Shown: piece after piece, positions 42,902 through 50,973 of the stretch | Layout: each line of letters begins with the position of its first letter | Numbering within the stretch: the stretch's first letter is position 1 | NCBI GenBank assembly: GCA_017745295.1 | Contig: JAGHZR010000022.1 | Coordinates: forward strand, 62,001-126,000 | Direction: 5' to 3' | Source: Novosphingobium sp. | Lineage (GTDB): Bacteria > Pseudomonadota > Alphaproteobacteria > Sphingomonadales > Sphingomonadaceae | Length of the DNA stretch: 64,000 bases | Notes under the pieces: model-generated | Seen by the model: the letters and a program-made list of their open reading frames with translations, nothing else | Database searches by the model: none | Told to the model about the DNA's origin: nothing | Translations under genes and position numbers: made by a program

Positions 42902-42913
42902 ACCGTTAACGGT
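42902..42913. promoter_or_regulatory. 12-bp perfect palindrome ACCGTTAACGGT
   Basis: It is fully self-complementary and flanked by a direct repeat GGTCAA on both sides (42897-42902 and 42911-42916). It lies about 100 bp before the plus-strand gene at 43012. Confidence 0.4.
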
Positions 42914-43011
42914 CAATTCACCGCGGATAAGTTCCAATCCCAAAAGGGGGATTTTGTGGCCGGCCCCCAAAGCCGCTATAGGCTGGCCTTTTTCCACGGA
43001 GAGTGTCCCCC

Positions 43012-43905
43012 ATGTCATTCAAGCTGCACCGACTTGTCGCGAATCTGGCGGGCGTTGCGCTGGCCGTGCAGGCATTTCCGGCGCTCGCTCAAGGCGTAAG
43101 CGGTGGTAGCGCTATCGGAGTCGGCGCCGTGACCGATTCGGGTCCGACCTTTGCCGATATTGCCGATCTTTCCGAATCGGCCGGTCTCGTGGTCAAGGCG
43201 CAGATCCGCAAGATGGTGCGGGTGGAGGATGCGCGCGCCCCGGGCCTCGGACAGGGCATGGCCCGTTTCTATATCACCGCGCAGACCCAGGCGCTGATCG
43301 CGGGCAAGGCGCCGATCGGCGAATCGTTCGCCTATCTGGTGGACCTGCCGCTCGATGCCAAGGGCAAGGCGCCCAAGCTCAAGAAGCAGGACGTCCTGCT
43401 GTTCGCCCGTGCCGTTCCCGGTCGACCGGGCGAGCTCCAGCTGGTGACGCCGACCGCGCAGCAGCTCTGGAGCGAGCAGGCCGAGGGCCGGGTGCGCGGG
43501 ATCCTCAAGTCGCTGCTGTCCGGCAATGCCCCGGTCAAGATCACCGGCGTGCGCGAACTGATGTTCGTGCCGGGGAATCTGGCCGGGCAGGGCGAGACGC
43601 AGATATTCCTCAATACGAAGGACGGTTCCGCCGCCTCGATCACCGTGCATCACGAACCGGGTGCGGCCCCCGCCTGGGGTGTCTCGTTCTCGGAACTCGT
43701 CGCGGATATCGGCAATCCGCCGCAGCCCGAGACGGTCGAGTGGTATCGCCTCGCCTGCTTCCTGCCCAACACGCCGCCGCAGGGCACCAATGTCGCCGAG
43801 GGGATCGAGGAACGCCGTCAGGCCGCCGCCGATTACCGCATGGTTCTGGGCGAGCTTGGCGAATGCCGCCGCACGCTCGGGCAGGGCGGCCGGACCGCCA
43901 GCTGA
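43012..43905 (+). CDS. Secreted protein of unknown function (sphingomonad conserved type)
   Basis: A 297-residue protein with a signal peptide (KLHRLVANLAGVALAVQAFP, cut after ALA). The mature part begins QGVSGGSAIGVG and contains FADIADLSESAGLVVKAQIR, KKQDVLLFARAVPGRPGELQ and a C-terminal helical end with GIEERRQAAADYRMVLGELG. It has two Cys residues in the C-terminal part, which may form a disulfide. I recognise no named family. GGAGAG stands 8 nt before the ATG; an in-frame GTG 3 codons earlier is less well placed. It diverges from tonB. Confidence 0.8.
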   Translation: MSFKLHRLVANLAGVALAVQAFPALAQGVSGGSAIGVGAVTDSGPTFADIADLSESAGLVVKAQIRKMVRVEDARAPGLGQGMARFYITAQTQALIAGKAPIGESFAYLVDLPLDAKGKAPKLKKQDVLLFARAVPGRPGELQLVTPTAQQLWSEQAEGRVRGILKSLLSGNAPVKITGVRELMFVPGNLAGQGETQIFLNTKDGSAASITVHHEPGAAPAWGVSFSELVADIGNPPQPETVEWYRLACFLPNTPPQGTNVAEGIEERRQAAADYRMVLGELGECRRTLGQGGRTAS

Positions 43906-43995
43906 GGCTTCTCCGAAGTTTCGGGCAGGGGCGGCGCGAAGGTACTGGAATTTCACCGTGGGCTCCCCTAGGGCCCGAACCCGAAAGGGTAGTCC

Positions 43996-45303
43996 ATGGT
44001 TGAACCGCTGAATATTGCGCTGGCCGGTCTCGGCACTGTCGGAACGGGCGTCGTCCGTCTCATCGAGACCAATGCCGAACTCATTGCCCGCCGCGCGCGT
44101 CGGCCGATCCGCATTGCCGCGGTCAGCGCGCGCGACCGCACCAAGGATCGCGGTGTCGACCTCTCCCGCTACGACTGGGAGGACGATCCCGCCGCGCTTG
44201 CCGCCCGCAGCGACGTGGACGTGGTGGTGGAGATGGTCGGCGGTTCGGACGGCCCGGCGCTGGCGCTCGCACGCGGTGCGATCGGCCAGGGCAAGGGGCT
44301 GGTTACCGCTAACAAGGCGATGATCGCTCACCACGGTCTGGAACTGGCTGCGGCTGCCGAGAAGGCGGGCGTGGCGCTCAAGTTCGAGGCGGCCGTCGCC
44401 GGCGGCATCCCGGTCATCAAGGGGCTGAGCGAAGGCGCCGCCGCCAATGCCATCGAGCGGGTCTACGGCATCCTCAACGGCACCTGCAACTACATCCTCT
44501 CGACCATGGAAGACACCGGGCGGGACTTCGGCGACGTGCTCGCCGAGGCGCAGCGCCTGGGCTATGCCGAGGCGGACCCGACCTTCGACGTCGAGGGTAT
44601 CGATGCCGGGCACAAGCTCTCGATCCTGGCGGCGATCGCCTTCGGTTCGCGGTTGCGCTTCGACGCTGTGGAGACCACCGGCATCTCGCGGGTCAAGGCC
44701 GCCGATATCGAGCAGGCCCGCTCGCTCGGCTATGTCATCCGCCTGCTGGGCATGAGCGAGATCGACCGTGCGGACGGTACCGCCCGTCTGTTCCAGCGCG
44801 TCCATCCGCATCTCGTGCCGTTCGACCACCCGCTGGCCCATGTCGACGGCGCGACCAATGCCGTCGTCGCCGAGGGCAACTTCATGGGCCGTCTGCTGTT
44901 CCAGGGCGCGGGCGCGGGCGATGGGCCGACCGCCAGCGCGGTCGTGGCCGATATCATCGATATCGCGCGGGGCGAGAAGGGCGCGGCCTTCTCGATGCCG
45001 GAGCAGGAGCTGGAAGCGATGGAGCCGGCCGAGTCCGGCCATCGCCGCGGCCGCAGCTACATCCGCTTCACCGTGCCGGACCGTCCGGGCGTGCTGGCCG
45101 ACATCACCGCCGCCATGCGCGATGCGGGGGTCTCGATCGCCAGCATGATCCAGAAGGGCGAGGACGCGAAGACCGGCGAAGTGATCCTGGCCATCGTCAC
45201 CCACGAAGGGCCGGAATCGGCCGTGACCGAAGCGCTGCGGATCCTCGACGGGTCGGACAGCCTCGCGGCCCAGCCGCTGGTGATGCAGATCATCGAAGGG
45301 TGA
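43996..45303 (+). CDS. hom: Homoserine dehydrogenase
   Basis: A 435-residue enzyme that makes homoserine from aspartate semialdehyde for threonine and methionine synthesis. The nucleotide-binding loop is LAGLGTVGTGVVRLIETN, and VTANKAMIAHHGLEL and the catalytic-domain signature YGILNGTCNYIL are present, with EAQRLGYAEADPTFDVEGID. The C-terminal ACT domain (about 355-435) begins IRFTVPDRPGVLADITAAM and suggests feedback control by threonine. AAAGGGTAG stands before the ATG. A terminator follows at 45310-45333. Confidence 0.96.
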   Translation: MVEPLNIALAGLGTVGTGVVRLIETNAELIARRARRPIRIAAVSARDRTKDRGVDLSRYDWEDDPAALAARSDVDVVVEMVGGSDGPALALARGAIGQGKGLVTANKAMIAHHGLELAAAAEKAGVALKFEAAVAGGIPVIKGLSEGAAANAIERVYGILNGTCNYILSTMEDTGRDFGDVLAEAQRLGYAEADPTFDVEGIDAGHKLSILAAIAFGSRLRFDAVETTGISRVKAADIEQARSLGYVIRLLGMSEIDRADGTARLFQRVHPHLVPFDHPLAHVDGATNAVVAEGNFMGRLLFQGAGAGDGPTASAVVADIIDIARGEKGAAFSMPEQELEAMEPAESGHRRGRSYIRFTVPDRPGVLADITAAMRDAGVSIASMIQKGEDAKTGEVILAIVTHEGPESAVTEALRILDGSDSLAAQPLVMQIIEG

Positions 45304-45309
45304 GGGAAG

Positions 45310-45333
45310 AACGGGCGCGGTGACGCGCCCGTT
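45310..45333. terminator. Terminator after hom
   Basis: A perfect 10-bp stem AACGGGCGCG / CGCGCCCGTT with GTGA tetraloop, then TCTCCTC. It lies between convergent genes. Confidence 0.8.
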
Positions 45334-45338
45334 TCTCC

Positions 45339-45824
45339 TCAGTGCGCTCGCATTTCGCCCTTGGCGATCTTGTCGGCGTCGGAACCGGCGGGCGCTTCCG
45401 GAATGGATTTCAGATCGATCAGGTAGGGCTTTTCCACTTTGCCGAAAGTGGCGGTCGCCTTGCCCTTGAAGATGCCGTTTCCGGCCACGTCCGGCGGCGT
45501 CAGCCTGCCGTCGTTCAGGGCCTGATCCGACAGCGGGTCTTCCTGCGAGGTGGACTGGACGCGGTACTTGTCCTGGTCCGGTGCGCAGACGACGATCTCG
45601 CCCGGCCGCGCTTCGCGGGTTTCGCGCAGGCACTTCTGGCGCGTCGGTTCGGCGGTGACCCGGCCGGTCCCCATCATCCGCTGGGCGATGGCCCGATCAT
45701 CCTCTGACACCGAGCCGGTTGCGGCAGTACTCGCGGATTTGGAAGCCTCTCCAGAGGCTTGAGCAATCGCCGGAGCGGGCGCAAATAAGGCGATTGCGAA
45801 CAGTATGCGCCGTCTTCTCGACAA
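45339..45824 (-). CDS. Small secreted protein of unknown function
   Basis: A 161-residue protein with a short signal peptide (RRRRILFAIALFAPAPAIAQ). The mature part is polar, with two Cys residues (RQKCLRETREARPGEIVVCA) that could form a disulfide; this ExIVVCA pattern recurs in short sphingomonad exported proteins. It starts with TTG at 45824 preceded by AGAGGA at 7 nt. No known domain was recognised. It is convergent with hom and 63 bp from glpX, divergent. Confidence 0.75.
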   Translation of the reverse strand: MSRRRRILFAIALFAPAPAIAQASGEASKSASTAATGSVSEDDRAIAQRMMGTGRVTAEPTRQKCLRETREARPGEIVVCAPDQDKYRVQSTSQEDPLSDQALNDGRLTPPDVAGNGIFKGKATATFGKVEKPYLIDLKSIPEAPAGSDADKIAKGEMRAH

Positions 45825-45887
45825 TTGAAAATCCTCTGTCTAAGCCGCTCCCAGAACCTTTCCTCCTCGGATTAATCCGGAGTGAAC

Positions 45888-46871
45888 ATGCCTGAAAACA
45901 AGACGCCTGCAAGTAAAGTTCTCGACCGTGTGCTCGTCCTCGAAATGGTCCGCGTTACCGAGGCGGCAGCCATCGCCGCCTCGCGCCTGGTGGGGCGCGG
46001 CGACGAGAAGGCGGCCGACCATGCCGCAGTCGAGGCAATGCGCAAGGCCTTTGATACGCTTTACATGGACGGCACCGTCGTGATCGGCGAAGGCGAGCGG
46101 GACGAGGCGCCGATGCTGTTCATCGGCGAGAAGGTCGGCGGCGCGCCGGGCACCGGCCCGAAGATCGACATCGCGCTCGATCCGCTGGAAGGCACGACGA
46201 TCACCGCCAAGGCCGGACCCAATGCGCTCGCCGTACTGGCCGCCGCCGAGGAGGGGGGGCTGCTTCACGCGCCCGATGTCTACATGGAAAAGCTGGCCGT
46301 GGGGCCGGGCTATCCCGAGGGCGTGATCGATCTCAACAAGACTCCGACCGAGAACGTCGCGGCGGTGGCGGCGGCCAAGGGCGTGAAGCCGGACGAGATC
46401 ATCGTCTGCGTGCTCGACCGTCCGCGCCATGCCGACCTGATCGAGGAACTGCGCGAGATCGGCTGCGGCATCCACCTGATTCCCGACGGCGACGTGGCGG
46501 GGGTGATCGCGGTGACCGACGAGGAAACCACGATCGATATCTACATGGGCTCGGGCGGGGCGCCGGAAGGCGTGCTGGCGGCGGCGGCGCTGCGCTGCGT
46601 CGGCGGGCAGATCCAGGGCCGCCTGCTGTTCCGCAACGAGGACGAGCGCAGCCGCGCCCGCAAGTGGGGCATCAAGGATCTCGACAAGATCTACACCCTG
46701 AAGGACCTCGCCAAGGGCGACTGCATCTTCGCCGCGACCGGGGTGACGGACGGTTCGCTGCTTTCGGGCGTGAAGCGCCTCAAGGGCGGCAAGATGACCA
46801 CCGAGAGCGTCGTCATGCGCGCCAGCTCCGGCACCGTGCGCTGGATCAAGGGCGAGCACCGGGACCGGTGA
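45888..46871 (+). CDS. glpX: Class II fructose-1,6-bisphosphatase
   Basis: A 327-residue gluconeogenic phosphatase of the GlpX family. The metal and substrate motifs are GTVVIGEGERDEAPMLFIGE and IALDPLEGTTITA. The Lys/Arg-rich sugar-phosphate site follows in the middle, with GGAPEGVLAAAALRCVGGQI near residue 225 as a strong family marker. I use the ATG at 45888, with CCGGAG 6 nt upstream, rather than the GTG two codons before. Confidence 0.96.
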   Translation: MPENKTPASKVLDRVLVLEMVRVTEAAAIAASRLVGRGDEKAADHAAVEAMRKAFDTLYMDGTVVIGEGERDEAPMLFIGEKVGGAPGTGPKIDIALDPLEGTTITAKAGPNALAVLAAAEEGGLLHAPDVYMEKLAVGPGYPEGVIDLNKTPTENVAAVAAAKGVKPDEIIVCVLDRPRHADLIEELREIGCGIHLIPDGDVAGVIAVTDEETTIDIYMGSGGAPEGVLAAAALRCVGGQIQGRLLFRNEDERSRARKWGIKDLDKIYTLKDLAKGDCIFAATGVTDGSLLSGVKRLKGGKMTTESVVMRASSGTVRWIKGEHRDR

Positions 46872-47077
46872 TTTTCGAGCGTGTCCCGCTGCGGGACTCG
46901 CGTTTGCATTCAGATGTTTGGTCGATCGAATGGCTGGTTCCGGACTCTCCGGGACCGGCCATTTTCGCGAGGACGGTCCGGTGACCGGCGACGCTTTCTG
47001 TTGCAATCCGATGACTCATGGCTAGAGGCGTCCGCGTCCAGCCACCCATCACCACATAGCCGTCTCGGGGATTCGCA

Positions 47078-48013
47078 ATGAAGATCATGTCCGGCAACAG
47101 CAACCTTCCGCTCGCACGCGCGATCGCGGGATATCTTGAGCTGCCGCTCACCGACGCGGCCGTGCGCCGTTTCGCCGACGAGGAGATCTTCGTCGAAATC
47201 CACGAGAACGTGCGCGGCGAGGACGTCTTCGTGGTCCAGCCCACCAGCTATCCGGTGAACGACAACCTGATGGAACTGCTGATCGGCATCGACGCGCTGC
47301 GCCGCGCCTCGGCCAAGCGCATCACCGCCGTGATCCCCTATTTCGGCTACGCCCGACAGGACCGCAAGCCCGGTCCGCGCACGCCGATCTCGGCCAAGCT
47401 GGTGGCCAACCTGCTGACCGAAGCCGGTGCCGACCGCGTTCTCTCCGTCGATCTCCACGCCGGACAGATCCAGGGCTTCTTCGACATCCCGACCGACAAC
47501 CTCTTCGCCGCGCCGGTCATGGCGGCCGATATCCAGGCCCGCTACGGCGACCAGTCGCTGATGGTGGTCTCGCCCGACGTCGGCGGCGTGGTGCGCGCCC
47601 GCGCGCTGGCCAAGCGCCTCGACAACGCGCCGCTGGCGATCGTCGACAAGCGCCGCGACAAGCCCGGCCAGTCGGAAGTCATGAACATCATCGGTGACGT
47701 GAAGGGCCGCGCCTGCATTCTGATCGACGACATCATCGATTCGGGCGGCACGCTCTGCAACGCCGCGCAGGCGCTGATGGACGAGGGCGCGATCAGCGTC
47801 ACCGCCTACATCACCCACGGCGTGCTTTCGGGCGCAGCGGTTTCGCGCGTGACCAACTCGGCGCTCAAGGAACTGGTCATCACCGATTCGATCCAGGCGA
47901 CCGAAGCGGCGCAGCAGTCGGACAAGATCCGCATCCTGACGATCGCCCCGCTGATCGGCGAGGCGATCCGCCGCATCGCCGACGAAAGCTCGGTTTCCAG
48001 CCTGTTCGACTGA
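47078..48013 (+). CDS. prs: Ribose-phosphate pyrophosphokinase
   Basis: A 311-residue PRPP synthetase feeding purine, pyrimidine, histidine and tryptophan synthesis. Family marks: MKIMSGNSNLPLARAIAGYL at the start, AVIPYFGYARQDRKPGPRTP (flexible loop with the catalytic Lys/Arg), SVDLHAGQIQGFFDIPTDNL, and the PRPP loop ILIDDIIDSGGTLCNAA. It lies 206 bp after glpX and ends before a very strong terminator pair. Confidence 0.97.
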   Translation: MKIMSGNSNLPLARAIAGYLELPLTDAAVRRFADEEIFVEIHENVRGEDVFVVQPTSYPVNDNLMELLIGIDALRRASAKRITAVIPYFGYARQDRKPGPRTPISAKLVANLLTEAGADRVLSVDLHAGQIQGFFDIPTDNLFAAPVMAADIQARYGDQSLMVVSPDVGGVVRARALAKRLDNAPLAIVDKRRDKPGQSEVMNIIGDVKGRACILIDDIIDSGGTLCNAAQALMDEGAISVTAYITHGVLSGAAVSRVTNSALKELVITDSIQATEAAQQSDKIRILTIAPLIGEAIRRIADESSVSSLFD

Positions 48014-48022
48014 TATCGTATC

Positions 48023-48044
48023 GCCCCGGATTCACGTCCGGGGC
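48023..48044. terminator. Hairpin just after prs
   Basis: GCCCCGGA / TCCGGGGC perfect 8-bp stem with a 6-nt loop, 10 bp past the prs stop. It has no T-run itself; the stronger stem at 48049-48094 follows at once. Confidence 0.7.
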
Positions 48045-48048
48045 ATTG

Positions 48049-48094
48049 ATGAAACAAAGGCGCGTCCTCGCAGGAGGGCGCGCTTTTGTTTCAT
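48049..48094. terminator. Long bidirectional terminator between prs and the AraC-family gene
   Basis: ATGAAACAAAGGCGCG (48049-48064) pairs with CGCGCTTTTGTTTCAT (48079-48094) with one G-T pair. The loop itself folds as TCCT-CGC-AGGA, so the stem is close to 20 bp. A-rich left and T-rich right arms give a T-tract on both strands. Confidence 0.9.
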
Positions 48095-48114
48095 GTGGAA
48101 CTTTTTTTCAGGCC

Positions 48115-49038
48115 TCACTCCCAGGGGCGGGGTTGCCCCGGCTCCAACCGGTGCAGCGCCTCCAGCCTGCGGGCCTGCCGCGATTCGAGCGTCAGGGTGA
48201 GCAGCGGCTGTGGCCGCAACACGAACTGGCGCGGCGACATGCCGAACAGTTCGGTGAATTCGTGGATGAGGTGGCTTTCGTCGTAGTAGCGCAGCGCCAG
48301 CACGTCCGCCTCCTCCGCATCGGCGACGCCGCGCAAGTAGCTGGCCATGTCGAGCGCCCGGGCGCGGCGCAGGACCTGCTTGGGCGCCATGCCGAAATCG
48401 CGGCTGATGACGCGCTCCAGCTTGCGCCGCTCCACCCCGCACTCCGCTGCCGCTTCCGCCACCGAGAGGGTGGGCGCGCGGTAGCAGATTTCCTCGAACC
48501 GGGCGGTCACGGGATCGGGGGCGGCGCCGTCGAGGTCGGCCACCCGGCTTCGGAGCAGGGCCTCCAGCGCGAGGAGCCAGTCTTCCGGCGCGGCATCGGC
48601 CTCGAAGAGCGCCAGCAGTCGCTCCGCAGGCAAACCGAGGACGTCCGTGCTGACGATGCGGTCGAGATAGTCGCCCACGCGCGGCCCCTTCAGGGCGGTG
48701 CAGGCGCCCGGCCGGAGCGCGAAGCCCAGGCTGATGAAGCTGCCGGTCACGCGCACGGGCATGTGGCGGGACTGGGGACCGAAGAACAGCGCCGCATTGC
48801 CCGCCTCCTGCGGCCCGGTTGCGGTCTCGGCGCTCCACAATCCGGCAAGCTGGATCCGCAGGCAGGCGGTGTCGTTGAACAGGCCGCATTCCAGCGCATA
48901 GTCCGCCGGGGCGAGGACTTTGGTGACGTAGAGCCGCGATATCCACGGCGCCAGGTCGGCAGCGGGCGCGCGGTTGTAGCTCAGGGGCTGGCCGTCCCTG
49001 CTGACTCCTTGTGAAATCCCCTGTGCCGGGGCGATCAT
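48115..49038 (-). CDS. AraC-family transcriptional regulator
   Basis: About 307 residues. The N-terminal effector domain has DLAPWISRLYVTKVLAPADY and SLGFALRPGACTAL. The C-terminal double helix-turn-helix domain (about 215-300) has LSVAEAAAECGVERRKLERV and the second helix pair ending EFTELFGMSPRQFVL, the AraC signature. Start is unsure: the frame stays open to ATG at 49203, but codons upstream of 49038 look non-coding, so I chose 49038. It diverges from hisN. The effector and targets are unknown. It is distantly similar in layout to the regulator at 50974-51822. Confidence 0.85.
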   Translation of the reverse strand: MIAPAQGISQGVSRDGQPLSYNRAPAADLAPWISRLYVTKVLAPADYALECGLFNDTACLRIQLAGLWSAETATGPQEAGNAALFFGPQSRHMPVRVTGSFISLGFALRPGACTALKGPRVGDYLDRIVSTDVLGLPAERLLALFEADAAPEDWLLALEALLRSRVADLDGAAPDPVTARFEEICYRAPTLSVAEAAAECGVERRKLERVISRDFGMAPKQVLRRARALDMASYLRGVADAEEADVLALRYYDESHLIHEFTELFGMSPRQFVLRPQPLLTLTLESRQARRLEALHRLEPGQPRPWE

Positions 49039-49232
49039 CCTGTCGATCGCCGGGCGAATCCGATGGTGCATGACCCGTTGCCCCTGAAGATGCCCCGCCA
49101 TCGGGATAAGTCTCGCCGCCTCCGGCTGCAACAGGGGAAAAATCCATAGGGGCTGCGTCCGTGGCTGGCGCAGGGCGATTTCGGCCGCATCGGCCTTGAC
49201 CATGCAGCGCCCCGCCGGGCAGAGCAGGGGGC

Positions 49233-50015
49233 ATGAGACTGGACACAGACATCGCCCTCGCCCTTCGCCTCGCCGACGCCGCGGGAGAGGCGATCCGCCC
49301 GCACTTCCGCTCCGGCGTCGGCGTGGAGCGCAAGGGCGATGCTTCGCCGGTGACGGTGGCCGACCGCGCCGCCGAGGAAGTCATCCGCCGCATCCTCAAG
49401 GCCGAAGTCCCGCGCGACGGCATTATCGGCGAGGAGTTCGGCAGCGAGGAAGGCAGTTCGAACCGCACCTGGGTGCTCGATCCGATCGACGGCACCGTCT
49501 CGTTCATTGCCGGTCGCCCGATCTTCGGCACCCTGATCGCCCTGCTGGTGGACGGCTGGCCGGTGCTGGGAATCATCGACCAGCCGATCCTGGGCGAACG
49601 CTGGGTGGGCGCGAGCGGCTTCGCCACGACGTTCAACGGCAAGGAAGTGCGCACCCGCGCCTGTCGTGAACTGTCGGACGCCATGCTGGCGACGACCGGC
49701 CCGCACTACTTCGACGATCACCAGGGCGAGCACTTCATGGCGCTGGCCGCCAAGACCGACCACAAGCGCATGGTCATGGGCGGCGACTGCTACAACTACG
49801 GCCTGCTGGCCAGCGGCCACCTCGACGTGGTCTGCGAGGCGGGTCTCAAGCTGCACGACTGGGCGGCGCTCGTCCCCATTGTCGAGGGCGCCGGAGGCAC
49901 GATGTGCGACTGGAACGGCGATCCGCTCCATGCCCAGTCGGACGGCCATATCCTCGCGCTCGGCGATCCGGCGCGGCTGGAGGACGTGGTGGAAGCGCTG
50001 GACTGCCACCACTGA
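49233..50015 (+). CDS. hisN: Histidinol-phosphatase, inositol-monophosphatase fold
   Basis: A 260-residue Mg-dependent phosphatase. The metal sites are visible: IIGEEFGSEE (Glu), WVLDPIDGTVSFIAGRP (Asp-Pro-Ile-Asp-Gly-Thr) and the C-terminal KLHDWAALVPIVEGAGG (Trp-Asp). The insert SFIAGRPIFGTLIALLVDG and the stretch GGDCYNYGLLASGHLDVVCE fit the HisN branch that completes histidine synthesis in alphaproteobacteria, rather than the SuhB branch. No other his genes are nearby except hisS far away. The gene ends 202 bp before rpmI. Confidence 0.9.
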   Translation: MRLDTDIALALRLADAAGEAIRPHFRSGVGVERKGDASPVTVADRAAEEVIRRILKAEVPRDGIIGEEFGSEEGSSNRTWVLDPIDGTVSFIAGRPIFGTLIALLVDGWPVLGIIDQPILGERWVGASGFATTFNGKEVRTRACRELSDAMLATTGPHYFDDHQGEHFMALAAKTDHKRMVMGGDCYNYGLLASGHLDVVCEAGLKLHDWAALVPIVEGAGGTMCDWNGDPLHAQSDGHILALGDPARLEDVVEALDCHH

Positions 50016-50217
50016 TCGGGCACGGATGGGAGGCTTGAGCGGGCTGTACGCAGGAAAACGGCAATCGCCGCAGACTCTCCTTGCGCTGCGGTCGTTCTCC
50101 CACTAAAGGCGCGCCCTTCAATCGACGCGGTTGAGTCTCCGTCAGGAGATTCGCGGGTCGGCCTGGCGAAAAGGGCTGCCATGGCTGACCGGACGTGTCC
50201 CTGTGAAAGGAAACGAA

Positions 50218-50421
50218 ATGCCCAAGCTGAAGACCAAGAGCGGTGTGAAGAAGCGCTTCAAGCTCACCGCCACCGGCAAGGTGAAGCACGGCGTCGCCGG
50301 CAAGCGTCACCGCCTCATGAGCCACAACGGCAAGTACATCCGCCAGAATCGCGGCACCGAAGTCATTTCCGACGCCGATGCCAAGACGATCAAGAAGTGG
50401 GCGCCCTACGGGCTCAACTGA
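50218..50421 (+). CDS. rpmI: Ribosomal protein bL35
   Basis: A 67-residue basic protein of the large subunit. The sequence MPKLKTKSGVKKRFKLTATG and the C-terminal end IKKWAPYGLN are standard for L35. The upstream region (50016-50217) has GAAAGGAAACGAA before the ATG. infC, the usual gene in front, is absent. rplT follows 13 bp later. Confidence 0.97.
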   Translation: MPKLKTKSGVKKRFKLTATGKVKHGVAGKRHRLMSHNGKYIRQNRGTEVISDADAKTIKKWAPYGLN

Positions 50422-50434
50422 GGAGTACTGACCT

Positions 50435-50794
50435 ATGAGCCGTATCAAGAGGGGCGTAACCACCCGCGCCAAGCACAAGCGTATTCTCGACCAGGCCAAG
50501 GGTTACCGCGGCCGTCGCAAGAACACGATCCGCGTTGCCCGTCAGGCCGTCGAAAAGGCCGGCCAGTACGCCTATCGCGACCGCAAGATCAAGAAGCGGA
50601 CCTTCCGTGCGCTCTGGATCCAGCGTATCAACGCTGCCGTCCGCGCCGAAGGCCTTACCTACTCGCAGTTCATGCACGGCGTTAAGCTCGCCGGCATCGA
50701 ACTCGATCGCAAGTCGATGGCCGACCTCGCCATGAACGAGGGTGCGGTGTTCGCAGCCGTGATCGCTCAGGCGAAGGCTGCCATCCCGGCCTGA
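50435..50794 (+). CDS. rplT: Ribosomal protein bL20
   Basis: A 119-residue rRNA-binding assembly protein. MSRIKRGVTTRAKHKRILDQ and AKGYRGRRKNTIRVARQAVE are the extended N-terminus that enters the rRNA; the globular end has YSQFMHGVKLAGIELDRKS. It is cotranscribed with rpmI. A strong intrinsic terminator follows at 50850. Confidence 0.98.
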   Translation: MSRIKRGVTTRAKHKRILDQAKGYRGRRKNTIRVARQAVEKAGQYAYRDRKIKKRTFRALWIQRINAAVRAEGLTYSQFMHGVKLAGIELDRKSMADLAMNEGAVFAAVIAQAKAAIPA

Positions 50795-50849
50795 ACTGCG
50801 TAAGTGCCGGTGCCGAGGCGCCGGACTTCGCGGATCGAGCGAGAAAATT

Positions 50850-50889
50850 CGGGACGCGGGTGCCAGCCACCCGCGTCCCGTTTTCTTTT
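50850..50889 (+). terminator. Intrinsic terminator of rpmI-rplT
   Basis: A perfect 13-bp stem CGGGACGCGGGTG / CACCCGCGTCCCG, 5-nt loop, followed by TTTTCTTTT. Confidence 0.95.
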
Positions 50890-50973
50890 GAACCGTCCGA
50901 AATATTGCGCTCCATACCCAGTCTCTATACCAAAGACGCGGGGGGATGCCCCGGTGCGAAGATCAGACAGGGA

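Noticed and set aside
49039..49203. 55 extra N-terminal residues on the AraC-family regulator
   Set aside because: The codons (CTA, AGA, TTT, TTG, CTT) are unlike coding sequence here and the text has no domain character. The region is more likely the divergent promoter shared with hisN.
50016..50217. L20 autoregulatory leader or infC remnant before rpmI
   Set aside because: I could not find the long-range pairing expected of an L20-binding leader, nor any IF3-like codons.
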